DNA of 64,000 nucleotides from the NCBI GenBank assembly GCA_016584495.1, contig WAID01000001.1, positions 1,054,001 to 1,118,000 on the forward strand, in the 5' to 3' direction. A program made the translations under genes and the position numbers. The DNA is from Celoporthe dispersa (lineage: Eukaryota; Ascomycota; Sordariomycetes; Diaporthales; Cryphonectriaceae). Below the pieces are notes generated by a model that worked only from the letters and a program-made list of their open reading frames with translations, was not told the origin of the DNA and made no database searches. Below are positions 24,090 through 35,236 of this stretch, piece after piece (the stretch's first letter is position 1; each line of letters begins with the position of its first letter).

Positions 24090-26361
24090 CTTCTCTTCAT
24101 TCTTGGCTGTTGTCCTTCTTGTTCATTGACGCCAGCAGACCAGGGATATCAACATGTAGGCAAGGATATTCGTCCCGACTGCACAGGCCTGGGAACGAGG
24201 TCATGATCTGTACCCCACACAATGGAGTGACGTCCGGCAGCGACCCTCGAGGAGCATCGATCCAAGTCTCTGGCCCCGGAGTAGCTTGTTGTCTTCTCGA
24301 CCCGTACCGGTCCAGCGGCCACCAAGCCCAAGGTTGAAGGTGAGTGGTTGCGCAGAAAAGGCAACATAGCACCCTTTTGATGTGTTAAGCATGGTGTAGA
24401 ATCTTGCATGAAAAACGGAGGAATGTACCGAGGGGCTCTTCGCCGTGAACAATAGTTGGTCGTGTAAGAATTGCCACTACCAGGTGGAGGCTCTCAGGAT
24501 AAGTAGCGAGAAGAAGGGCAATGCCGGTCTTGAAACCTGCCACCCAGGGATAGGTCGAGCACCAGGCTGATCTCGGCCGTGTTCTGGAATATGTGGACGT
24601 CGAGTTGGGCTGTGCGCTGCAGAGCGAGCTTGCCAGTGCGGCTTCTGGCCCCCTACTCTTGTAGGCTCGTAAATATTTCGAACGGCAAAGCAATAAGACC
24701 CAGCCACCCAAAGGCTGAGTTCGTGAGCTGAAAATATGGCCTTAGATGATACGCTTGCCCCGGAAAGCACGTGAGAGTATCTGCCAAGCGGCTGCCCCAT
24801 CCCCCAACAGGTTCTCCAGACCGCCAGGGTGTTGCAGCTGGTACATGCTGCAGTGATCCCAATTATCGTCTCTAGAAGCCCGCAACTCGACCTCTTGGGA
24901 GACGAGACTGAGGGGATCGCGAGCTGGGTTGTAGATAGACCTGGGCCATATTGACATGCGGATGTAGGGACGCTATTGTGGTCGCTCTGGCTTGGTTGAG
25001 CGCTTTTGTTCTGCCATTGGTTGCAGCTTATGTCCAGAGTCCGGAGGGCTTCATTAACTATCCAATGAGGGGCCTTGAGAACATTCAGCTTTGGGATGTC
25101 GGAAAGTCAGCCTGAAGCTTCATATTTGCCACAGTATTGTGGGAGGTGCGAGGTAGGAGAAGGAAGAGAGGGACCAACGTACCGTGACTTTGGCCTCCTC
25201 TATAACTGTAATTAGGAGGAGAGCCCTTGGACTGCTGCTTTGGATACGCGCTCGACTGCTGAACTCCATCAAAAGTAGCAGAAGCAGAGCCCTGGTAACC
25301 CTGCCGATATAGCAGCATCGCATGCGCTTCACATGTTGGATAGAGGAGGACTGAAGCTCCTTCATGACCCATGCAAGATATAGCCGTCCTCCCAGAGTTT
25401 GGAGACCCCCCCACCCCCCCACACACAATAACAGTCAAAGTTGATAAAGCCAGCATTCTAGGTTAGCCCTCTGGTATGTCCTATAACGGGAGGTGAAGCC
25501 CCCGGCTCTTCTGTCGACATAGTTCCAGCCCGAGCACACAGGCATGTCGCCTCCAGCCACGCGGCTATCGTCGACTGGAATTGTCAACGATTTTGACCAT
25601 GGAATATGCGCGTCTCTGCTGAAAGGCCAACCTGAGGAGAGGAAGAAAAAGACCCATTGTTGGAAGGTATATTAGGATGAGCCATGGACGGCGCGGGGTT
25701 CCTCATATTGCGAAGACACCGAAAGAGTATTTGACTCGCCGTGCTTTCCTCAGCGGACACAGAGAGAATATCATTTGCTGTGATACTGGCCGCCTGAACG
25801 TCAGATAGGAGATAGGCACGCTGCAGGACATATGAATTTGCGCAAATAGGAGCGTTGCAATACCGCTGAAGGATCCTGTCGGGTTGCAGGTGAGAGCAAA
25901 TATGAGCTGACCCCATATCTCGACCATCATTCTGGGCAGGCCAGCCAGAGATATACTGGGATCTAGCCCGCTCGAGAAATATTGCGCTCGAAGTCATTTC
26001 CAGAGATATGATGGGGTCTGAGTCTGTCGCTCGAGATGTAATGCCATCGAGGCAGGGGAGAAGGATAGCACCGTGTCGGTCGATAGTGTTGATGACTTGG
26101 AAGTTCTAGGGCCTCGTCTACGAATATCCAGGACTGAGAGAGGCCAGAAGAGAGTCTCTTGTATGTCTGAACAACATGTAATTGCGCGTTGGTGTTGTTA
26201 TAGTAGTCCAGAGGAGATGATGATGCTGTCGAGAAGAGATTTTGGGAAGACTGTTGCTGGAAATCAGGGCTGTATTTATAGGAGAAGTCGACAGAGTTAA
26301 GGTGTAGGTGATTAGGACGCTGAGAGAGACAAAAGGTTGCAAATGAATGATAGCAGTGCAA
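24090..26361 (-). other. Doubtful minus-strand locus, possibly a degenerate or multi-intron gene
   Basis: Several open segments on the minus strand have biased composition: Gln/Ser/Asn/Tyr-rich stretches (near 26190-26300, containing QQQSSQNLFSTASSSP), a segment ending PNIPSNNGSFSSSPQ (25640-25700) and a Tyr/Gln/Ser stretch (near 25210-25300). A TATA-like CTATAAATAC lies near 26273 on this strand, and a CAG acceptor after a pyrimidine tract lies near 25635. I could not join the segments into one phase-consistent model, and I recognise no domain. It may be a fast-evolving regulator with several introns, a decayed gene, or chance. A diverged 55-bp direct duplication lies inside (25945 and 26000). 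Confidence 0.25.
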
Positions 26362-27010
26362 TAGTCACTTTCTGCTGTTGCAGCTGCCAATGCTAACAAT
26401 CAGTAGAACTGGAAGAGACATGTGGTGCTCATGTAAAATGCAGTCACAAGCAAAGTGGAATGATATATAATCAAGACGCACTGACTACCCACATACAGAC
26501 TCAGGTAGATTTGTCCCAGATGATGAACGCTCTCTTGAGGAAACACCTAGGCCACATTGGGAAAATGCAAAATACAAAAAAAAATAAAGAACTGAGAAGG
26601 AAGTCCCTAGTCAGCTTAGAAGCCCAGATCGAGGATCATTGCCCTGCCAACAAAGTCATCTCAGGCTAAGCACACATCTTCTGTGCTGACTCCAGTTGAC
26701 CTTATCCAGTTGATGCAAAGGACGGCATACCTAGTGACTTGTGGTCAGCCACATGGGGCTGTCAAGCTGAACTCTGCTTCCGGTACAAGTCAGTCGTTGT
26801 ACTTGAATCTGATATTGCTGTCAAGAAGGGTGACGGATATGGCTATTTGGTGTAGTGGACTTGGCCAAGTAGACTTCGCTGGTGGCAGTTGCTGTGGCTT
26901 GCAATGAAGGGCATAGCAATACCTTTTGACCCCTAACTACCGGCTCCGGCCGAACACGGTTCTCAAAGTCACCGTTGGTTGTGTGCTGCTGGGCCATCAA
27001 GGATGAGGGA
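26362..27010. other. Intergenic region
   Basis: AT-richer spacer between the doubtful locus and the 3' end of the F-box-like gene. The minus-strand frame at 26821-27111 overlaps the end of that gene. It could be an alternative last exon, but no splice pair clearly supports this. Confidence 0.4.
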
Positions 27011-27940
27011 TTACGGGTCTGGTTCTCTGACTCTTGCGTGTACCTGTGACCCATCATGGAGTGATTCTGAAGCCCGGTAGAGACTGGCCCAAGAATATCC
27101 TCGGTCTCCAACTTTGAAGATCCTCGACTGGTCTTCCACCCTGCCGTGTGCCTCGATCAGCCTCCCAACATCAATATCAACCCACCCAACCATCCTCCCT
27201 TGCTTCTCAATCTTCTCCGCCCTGCAGCGCTTGTATCCATCGCCACCCCCGTCGTGGAAGGGACACCACACCTGCTCATGAGCCCTCGCAGCCACCCGCA
27301 GCCTCACCTCATCCAGGTCCGGATCGTCTAGCACACGGTATAGCGACCGCAGAGGAGGGCACGAGAGCAGGTTCTGCCCGCGCGAGCCGAACCAGCAGAT
27401 CCTGGCGTCCAGACACTTGAGCCCACCCGCGAGGATCATTTCCAGGAGCGGCTCGAAGATGTCTTTCTCGAGGAACCCGCGCGGCCGTTGGATGTACAGC
27501 ACGACCTTCCGGATCCGCCGGCGCACGTGGGTCCACTCGGGCCTGTTGAGCAGAGCCTCGCCTGGTGAAGGGAGGAAGGCCCTCCCGGTTCGCTCTTGAA
27601 GGAGCTGCTCTGGTATACGAGCCAGGCTGCTCGGAGTCGGCAAGTACTTTCGCCCGGTGGCGACGATGTGGAAGGTATTCTCGCGGAAGTATATCGACGT
27701 GGCCTCGCTATTGAAGGTCTGGCTGACGAGGAAGTAGTTCAGGGGATATTTAGGTGCACCCTCCTGCTCGGGAGACCCGTATGTGCCATCATCGTCCAGA
27801 TTATCTGCTTCAGAGGGGACTATACCGGGCATCGAGCCGAGGCTGACGCCATGTTTTTTTATGAGGAGGTAGCTGAGGATTTGTTCCCGCAGTTCTCCTG
27901 GAAGATCGAAAAAGTAGTCGAACGTCTGGAGCGCAGCCAT
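27011..27940 (-). CDS. F-box-like domain protein (309 aa)
   Basis: Single-exon minus-strand frame with ATG at 27940. The N-terminus carries FFDLPGELREQILSYLL, the LP..(I/L)..I/L pattern of fungal F-box-like proteins. Such proteins often serve as substrate receptors of SCF ubiquitin ligases or belong to the expanded F-box-like families of filamentous fungi. The rest shows NYFLVSQTFNSEATSIYFRE, a pattern common after this domain (the N..L..S...F..E type), then a basic segment and a Cys/Trp-containing C-terminal half with no further domain I recognise. The last 40 residues are less certain: a GTACAC donor-like site at about 27042 could start an intron and change the C-terminus. Codon use is GC3-rich. 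Substrate is unknown. Confidence 0.75.
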   Translation of the reverse strand: MAALQTFDYFFDLPGELREQILSYLLIKKHGVSLGSMPGIVPSEADNLDDDGTYGSPEQEGAPKYPLNYFLVSQTFNSEATSIYFRENTFHIVATGRKYLPTPSSLARIPEQLLQERTGRAFLPSPGEALLNRPEWTHVRRRIRKVVLYIQRPRGFLEKDIFEPLLEMILAGGLKCLDARICWFGSRGQNLLSCPPLRSLYRVLDDPDLDEVRLRVAARAHEQVWCPFHDGGGDGYKRCRAEKIEKQGRMVGWVDIDVGRLIEAHGRVEDQSRIFKVGDRGYSWASLYRASESLHDGSQVHARVREPDP

Positions 27941-28912
27941 GTTGCTGTCCTTGGTAAAGTTTTCGCTGTTTCCAAGGACCCCTTTCCGTCCCGAGAGCTC
28001 TCATGAGAGAAGTTGGTTGAGGTGAGGTGGAGATTGTGGATTCCTCAGCGCGAGGAGCAATGACGTCCACTTATACGCTGCTGGCTGACTAAGGTGGCAG
28101 GCGGTACCTGGAGACTCTGCGACAGCCATGTCGAATCTTCAGCCATGGCTTTTTTCTATAATGTGAACTAAAAATGGCACTGGCAGAGTTGTATGTTCTT
28201 TGTCATTACTCGTCTCAACATTCTCTTCTCTATATATTCTTCTTTTCCTCTTCTTCTCTTTCGCTCCTCCCCTGATTTTTGTACTCTAGGCACCTGGGCA
28301 CTGGTGTGGTAGGGGAGGGGACATGTCTGTCCTTTAAAATACAGCGCTGGTAGACACATAATCTTTCATCAAAAACGCAAGCTTCACATTTTACATGTGC
28401 AGGGCACTTCTCAAGGATTGTTTAGATCAATGTACCATTCAATTTTAGTAGCCTTTTCAACCCAAGTCTACTTGTAGTTGCCCCAAGCAACGTCGTTATA
28501 AAGAGTGCAATAGCACCTCCTCCTGGGGAAAACAAAAAAACAGAGATGAAGTGGAGGTGACTATTGCAAGGACCTCGCACCTCCACCACAGATTGATCAG
28601 CGTCATTACCCTCACAGTCTGCTGGGTAAATTAGACGGCATCTCCTAGATAAGGAAACGACGGGGAAATAAGATGTGCAAGAATTGCCTTTTCAACCGTG
28701 CAAGACCTTCCGTTTTCAGCTGCCTTCACTGAAGACTATCCCCAAAAGCGCAAGATGTCAATGGCTTCGTGAGTTGCTTTTCACCGAGAGATAACCCAAC
28801 TTTCCCCTCTTTCCACTCCCCCGTCATGGTATCGTGAGGTGTCATATAGTGACCAAGATGATGATGTGTCTTGGTACGAAAAGAGCGAGAGCGGAGCATG
28901 GCTGCGAGACGC
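27941..28912. other. Intergenic region between F-box-like gene promoter and SSB 3' flank
   Basis: Both neighbours are on the minus strand, so the left part should hold the F-box-like gene promoter (a TATATA motif near 28230) and the right part the SSB 3' UTR. No gene was seen. Confidence 0.5.
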
Positions 28913-30042
28913 TTATCGGGAGGACATGGCCTTGGTCACGAGTCTCTTCAGGGCCAGCTCCTTCTTCTTCAGGTCGTCGGCGCTGGAGTCCTCGAGCTCG
29001 AGCTGGGACATGGCCTCGCTGAGGGTCTGCTCGATCTTCTCCTTCTGGCCGCGCTTCAGCTTCAGGGACAGGGTGGGGTCGGAGATGATATCCTCGACAC
29101 GGGTGATGTAGGACTCGAGCTGCTGCTTGGCCTCGAAGCGCTTGCTGAAGGCCTCGTCGTTGGACTTGAACTTCTCAGCCTCGCTGATCATGTTCTCGAT
29201 CTCGGAGCTGGACAGCTTGCCGACAGAGTTGGAGATGGTGATGTTGGCACTGCGGCCGGAGGTCTTCTCCGTGGCCGTGACCTTGAGGATACCATTGACA
29301 TCGACCTCGAAGACGACCTCGAGGACGGGCTCACCAGCCTTCATGGGTGGGATAGGAGCCAGAGTGAATTCACCCAGAGAGGTGTTGTCCTCGCAGTTGA
29401 CACGCTCACCCTGGTAAACGGGGAACTGGACAGTCTGCTGGTTATCGGCAACAGTGGTGAAGGTCCTAAATGTGGTGTTGCGTTGTGTTAGTCCACGGCT
29501 ATTTGAGTAAACTTCCCAAGACAAAGTTTCTGTCCAGTAAGATTGGGTGAGGGAGGCACAACGGAAGGGGAAAGAAATATTAGGAACTGGAGGGGGTGCT
29601 GGGGAGTAAACGACATGAACATGATCATGCCTTCAGTCGAGGCAGGTACGTCGTTGACTTCCTGCCGAAGTCGACATGATCATGTCCGGCTGCACTGGAT
29701 CGGCAGATTTTGGTGGGGAGGCCCAGGGTGGGTAAGAGAAAAATTCGTGGGCGGGGGAAAATGGTACTTGACAAATGAAAATTGGAAAATGAAAGAAATA
29801 GACTCGCCTCTTTTTTTATGGTTGGGACTGTCTGCCCACGAGCAACGACAGGAGCAAAGATGTTACCCTCCATGGCGACACCGAGGGACAGAGGGACAAC
29901 ATCAAGCAGGAGGAGGTCCGAGGTATCGGCCGAAGTGGCCTTGCCGGAGAGGATACCGGCCTGGACGGCAGCACCGTAGGCAACAGCCTCATCGGGGTTG
30001 ATAGACTTCTCGAGCTTCTTGCCGTCGAAGTAGTCGCTCAGA

Positions 30043-30077
<35 letters not shown>

Positions 30078-31377
30078 GACGAGGACAATCTCATCGACTC
30101 CGGACTTCTCGATGGCGGCATCCTTGAGAACCTGGGTCACGGGGTCGAGCGTGCCGGTGAAAGCCTTGGCGTTGAGGTCCTCGAAACGGGCACGGGTGAT
30201 CTGCATGTTGAAATCCTCACCATCGAAGAGGGAGTCGATCTCAATGGTGGCCTGGGCACCGCTGGACAGGGTACGCTTGGCACGCTCGCAAGCAGTGCGG
30301 AGACGACGGAGGGCACGGGCATCGCCGGACAGATCCTTCTTGAACTTGCGGGAAAACTCCTTCTTGCAGTGGTCCAGCAGGTTGGTGTCGAAGTCCTGAC
30401 CACCCAGGTGGGTGTCACCAGCAGTGGCCTTGACGGTGAAGACACCACCCTGGATGTTGAGCAGGGAGACATCGAAGGTACCACCACCCAGATCATAGAT
30501 CAGGACGTTGCGCTCCTTGTTGGACTTGTTGGAGCCCAGACCGTAGGCAATGGCAGCAGCAGTGGGCTCGTTGATGATACGGAGGACGTTAAGACCGGAG
30601 ATGGATCCAGCATCCTTGGTGGCCTGACGCTGGTTGTCGTTGAAGTAGGCAGGGACGGTGATGACGGCCTTCTCGACCTTCTTGCCCAGCTTGGTCTCGG
30701 CAATCTCCTTCATCTATTTTGCGGGGGAAAAGAAAGATTATTAACGTCTGACCCTGCAAACATCCGCTTAGAGGCAAATGGGACGTACCTTGACAAGGAC
30801 CATGGCAGAAATCTCCTGAGGGGAGAACTGCTTGGTCTCGCCCAGGTACTCGACCTGGACCTTGGGGTTGCCCTCGTCATCGACGACCTTGAAGGGCCAG
30901 GACTCCATGTCCTTCTTGACGGTAGGGTCATCGAAGCGGCGACCGATCAGACGCCTGTAGCATGCTGTTATCAGAAACTGTACTCCTTGTTGACGAGAGG
31001 GCGGAGGATTGCCCGAGTGCAACCTACTTGACATCGAAGACGGTGTTGACGGGGTTCATGGCCGCCTGGTTCTTGGCCGCCTCACCGATTAACCGCTCCT
31101 GCTCGGTGAAAGAGACGAACGAAGGGGTGGTGAAGGAGCCCTGCTCGTTGGCGATGATCTCGACATTGTTGCCCTCGTAGGTGGCCACGCAGGAGTAGGT
31201 GGTACCTATCGCGAGGGAGAGGGAAGTCAGCGACTATGTTCAATGCAAATCCCGCAGCGCGAGGACGACGACAGCATTTCTGGTCGCACAACAAGAAGAC
31301 GCTGCGGCGACGCGGGGACGGTGTGAGAACATACCCAGATCAATGCCAATGGCGCCGTCGTAGACTTCCTCGGCCAT
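28913..31377 (-). CDS. SSB: Ribosome-associated Hsp70 chaperone, Ssb type
   Basis: Cytosolic Hsp70 of the Ssb class, which binds nascent chains at the ribosome. Seen: IGIDLGTTYSCVA (nucleotide-binding start), DLGGGTFDVS, the LVGGSTRIPK motif, and a C-terminus KRLVTKAMSSR in place of the EEVD tail of Ssa proteins; both the tail and the length (about 614 aa) fit Ssb. Exons: 31335-31377, 31028-31205, 30789-30954, 30713-29808 and 29465-28913. Introns 1-3 are canonical. Intron 4 (29466-29807, 342 nt) starts GCGAGT, a GC-AG donor, with branch CTAAC and acceptor TTTAG. Oddity: joining at this donor puts the conserved ...PTIKK/RTFTTVADNQQ one base out of phase. Removing one A from the A7 run at 29811-29817 (T7 on +) restores it exactly. 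I treat this as a likely sequence error. Confidence 0.95.
29620..29684. repeat. Imperfect inverted repeat inside SSB intron 4
   Basis: Left arm CATGATCATG (29620-29629), then GGCAGG (29641-29646); right arm CCTGCC (29661-29666), then CATGATCATG (29675-29684). CATGATCATG is itself palindromic. The whole could fold into an imperfect hairpin in the pre-mRNA. Its presence may relate to the unusual length of the intron. Confidence 0.6.
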
Positions 31378-32285
31378 TTTGAATGTGGTCTGAATGGAAT
31401 CTGGAAGAAGAAGGGAATGGGGAGATGGTTGGGGGTTGACGGCAGGAAGGAGGAGGAGAGAAGGGCTGCGACAGTTGGGAAGTTTTTTTTCTTTTTTTGT
31501 CTTTTTAAAGGCTGGCTGCAGATGGGATTTTGAGTCGCTCGAAAAAAAAAAAACGTGGGGCAACTCAGACGGCCGGGAGCAGATTTTTTGAACTCGCCGT
31601 GCACGGGCATCAGGGTAGTCCGTCCAATCCTGGCTACTGCTTATCTTATCGGGACCCTCGCATTAGCAATGGCACAGTACGTACCATACATGGTGCTGCT
31701 AATAGTACCTTCTTACGCTGGTACAGCACGCAGGAGGGGAGCAGGTTTTGGTTGGCGCCCTTCACTCCCATTTTCTAGATGCGAGAACAGTCGCCCTTCA
31801 CAACAGACAAGCGCGTGGCTCGGATAATGCGTGTAGAGGTTTTCAATTACAGTACGCTGATTTTGTGGTATTGGTCTACCCGTCGACTGAGTTCTCCGTT
31901 GGGGCGCCATCCCGTGATGAAACATTCTGGAATGTGTACACCGGCAAGGCCGTATGGAACATACTACCTGCCATAGAAGCTACTCTCCCTTGCCTAAGTA
32001 TTCTGCTTATCATGCTCCGAGAATGCTGTACCTGAAACTCCAGTCATCAATCTCCGCCAACAAAGTACCCACCTCCCTGGGTTCGTTGCTATCACGGCCA
32101 GCCCCAGCAGCCGTTCCCACACATTATCAAACGTACAAAGTGACTAGCCAGAAAATGACATCTTGACACTGATTCGAACAGAAAATAGGCGCCCAGAGCC
32201 AAACTCACTCTCCGTTAAGCCCGAAATACTGCCTTGCGAACTCACGATAACGGGTGCATTCCCCCTTAGACCGAATGCCGCAGTT
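31378..32285. other. Intergenic region: SSB promoter and RSC4 3' flank
   Basis: SSB upstream region (minus-strand transcription from about 31500, pyrimidine-rich leader 31380-31550) followed by the RSC4 3' flank. No gene was seen in 31600-32285; short frames there are unremarkable. Confidence 0.5.
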
Positions 32286-35236
32286 CTATTGCGTTGTCAC
32301 GTTCGCTAAGATCGTGATCTTCTCCATCACAGCATCCGAACCGTTCGGCAGAGCCTTCCCCTTGGGCAGAGCTGCAATCATATACACCGTAATAGTGTTG
32401 ACTCCCGCATGCAGGTTTGCATTGTACACCGCTTCTCCATTCTGAGGCGGATCCCGGGGATTGGGCACTCCGCGCGCGAGCACTTGACCATTGACCAGGA
32501 TGTACATCTTGTAGGCCCGCTGTTGCTCCTCGAGTGCTGGCGAGATGCGGGGCAAGAGCTGTAGTTTCCACTGGGTAGGGCCCAGCGTGACCGTGAGGGA
32601 CTGCTGGAGAAGCTTGGGGTGGGCAGGGACATTGAATGAGAAGCGCCTGTCGTCATCTTCCTCCAGCGGCGTACGGATGCAGAGGTTGGTCAGGATGGCA
32701 TCTCTGACGTCTGTGACAAAGTCAGCCTCGTACATTTGACGGTTGTGACGAATCTCGACTTACTCGTGCCCGGGCCTCGATATTTCATTTCGTACAGCGG
32801 CCTGGGAGGGTGTTGCACCACGGGTGGTCCATGGCCATTTGGCATGACCGGTTGTTGGGCCTGGCTATGACCGTTGACTGGCGTCATGACAGGTCGGAAG
32901 GCGCTTGAGCTGTAGCCGTTGCTGATCTGAGGAGGGACGGCAGGAGACTGTCGGGCTGAATCCTCACGTTTTACAGCCGCAGTCGGGGTCGGAGGAGCAC
33001 CGGCGGCTTGACCAGGGGTGGGCAAGGACGTAGCGGTGGGAGGTGGTTTTGCGATGCCACCATTCACGGGTGGCTGCGCCACTGCGGAGTCGCCGGAAGG
33101 GCCGGCTTGTGATGCTGGTGAGCTCTGAGAGTCCTCTCTGCCGCCGCCAACATGAATCGTGATGCGCTTTGGCTTCCCGGGACCGGCGGTGGGAGTCTGG
33201 GTTGAAGGTGCGCGAAGTTTGATCTTTGGCTGAGGGGGCTCCTCCACACATGCTTTTGCCTCATTCAACTGCTCGTAGAATGCATCCTAGTAGACATAAG
33301 ACATAGGTCCTGAGGCCGAGGGGGATCGTGGCTTACCTTGAGCTCCTTCGCCAGTTCCGAAATCTCGCTGCCCTCTTCGTTGTAGTAGAATGCATTGCTC
33401 CAGAGCAGACTGGCCTTCTCTTCCATAGCGGCCCAGCTCTTGAAGTGACTTATCCCTGTTGCCCCCCTCTGCCCTGCATGCCTTTGACAGCGCGCCACAG
33501 CTTTTTCAGAGACATCGGGTCCTCAATGAGCTGATAGTAGTCTTTCAAAGACTTGTCAGGTAGGTTTATAAAAGGCTCAAAGTATGGCCACTCCTCACTG
33601 CTGCCTTGTCAGTCAATCTTCCTTTGAGGCAGGGGCAGGCAGCTTGCCAAGCAGCCAGACATACTCCTCATCTTGACGCCCCATCAAGGTGTCAATTATC
33701 TTTTCTTGCGCCTCCTGGAAGCTCAAACCCTTATACGGAACCTCAGAGTACTGAGTATTCCCTCCTTTGTCCTCACCGGCCGGAGGCGTGTTCTCGGCCT
33801 CTTGAGAGCGCGCTCCTCGTCGCTTCAGGACGATGCGGGGACCAGAAGCCCGGCCTGTGTCTGCTTCGGCCTCTTCAGTCTCTTCAGCAGCATCATCCTC
33901 GGCATTCTCGTCAACCTCGTCAGCTTCGGGTTCGGCATCAGCATCGTCATCGGCGCCTGCGTCGGGCATATCCTCGTCTTCATCTTCGTCCTCTGCATCA
34001 TCTCTAACTGCGTTCTCTGTCGGGCGCCGACGCGGTGGCGGGCGCTCCCGCATCTCATTGGCAGTCGCGTCGGTGGGCATGTCTTCCACGGCGAGTTCAG
34101 CGTCAACGTCGTAGTCGGTGGGTATGGGTATCGGAGTTGCGGCGTAGTTGGGAACCTTCTTGTAGGCCGGGTTGAACCTGACCATCCAGTTGCTCGTCGC
34201 CTTTCTGATCCGCTCTGCGTCCTCAAAGGTGGTGGAGTTCTTGGGGTAGTATTCTTTCGCATTCATAACCATGCGCTTCACCCAACTCTCCAGCTCCGAC
34301 AGGTTCTCGAACTCTTCTCGGTGTAGTTTGCGCTCGATGACCCGGAGGGAGATGGGCATGGGGATCTTGCTGTAGTATTCTTCGTTGCCCTCCCTTGGTA
34401 GTAGATATTCGAAATAGCCGGCAACGACACGCCCACTGTTTAAGAAACAAGCGGTTATTAGAAAGAAAGGGATAGGTCGCGGAAGGGTTCAAATGCGGAG
34501 ATGGAAGACATTGTGTTTTAGGAATCGAGTCATGACGACGCAAGCGGATGGAGCGCACTATGAAGACGGGCACTTTGGCGCCCTGTCCATGAGGTGCTAC
34601 GGGAAGGTGAGAGGATGGACATACTGTTTGTCGGATGTTCGTCGTATTGCATCCAGGAAGTGCAGACCGTGTGCAGAGGTCGATTCGGGGGATTCACCCT
34701 TCATCAGGTCCGGGAAGTCCTATTTCGAGGTCATGTCGGTCAGCCTCCAAGTTGCAGTAATGCTCTGGCTCGCATTCCAACCGGTCCTGTTGGTGATTGG
34801 CCTCGTGCGTTCGTTTCTTTTGCGACGGGCTAAGTCATGATCGGCGGGATGCAGGACGAGGACGGGCGGGAAGCAGATGACACCGGCGTAGTTTGGAAGC
34901 TGTGCTATGCCCCTGCTTGGGCTTGACGGAGGAAGAAATGGAGCTCGAGCTGGGGACGCGCTGCGCGAGCTGGCATTGGGTATCCCGGAATCATGCCTGC
35001 AATCATACTGCATCTTTTTCCCGCCCATGCGCACCGCCGACTCAGCTCGAACTTGAACCTGACAACAACCATGGCTCCACCATCCCCAGGAGACAAGCTG
35101 ATTTATTGCATCAGCGCAAAACACAACGGGCACGACTCACCGACGGCATCTTTCTCCTCTTTGCCGGAGGATTGTCACCATCTGCGGCAGGCCCCCTCCC
35201 CCTCGAGGAGGAGCTGGCCTTGCGCTTGTGATCCAT
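32286..35236 (-). CDS. RSC4: RSC chromatin-remodelling complex subunit Rsc4 (tandem bromodomains)
   Basis: Subunit of the nuclear RSC remodeller that reads acetylated histones. My six-exon model is 35141-35236, 34625-34719, 33665-34435, 33337-33600, 32764-33286 and 32286-32710, about 724 residues. Order: basic N-terminus (KRKASSSSRGRG...KRRK); bromodomain 1 (GLHFLDAI ... YYSKIPMPISL ... NAKEYYPKNS); a long acidic linker; bromodomain 2 (EEWPYFEPFINLP ... DYYQLIEDPMSL ... LLWSNAFYYNEEGS); a Pro/Gln linker with an ITIHVGGG segment; and a conserved C-terminal domain ending ITILANVTTQ. Oddities: exon 4 needs a net one-base correction at a C6 run (33462-33467 on +) to join VKGMQGRG to ATGISHFKSW. 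Its acceptor is a tandem CAGCAG. Bromodomain 1 has Tyr-Tyr where the acetyl-lysine Asn is usual; bromodomain 2 keeps Tyr-Asn. Confidence 0.92.

Noticed and set aside
33673..34326. 217-codon plus-strand frame inside RSC4
   Set aside because: Antisense shadow; the Ser/Val-rich runs arise from the acidic Asp/Glu linker of RSC4 on the other strand.
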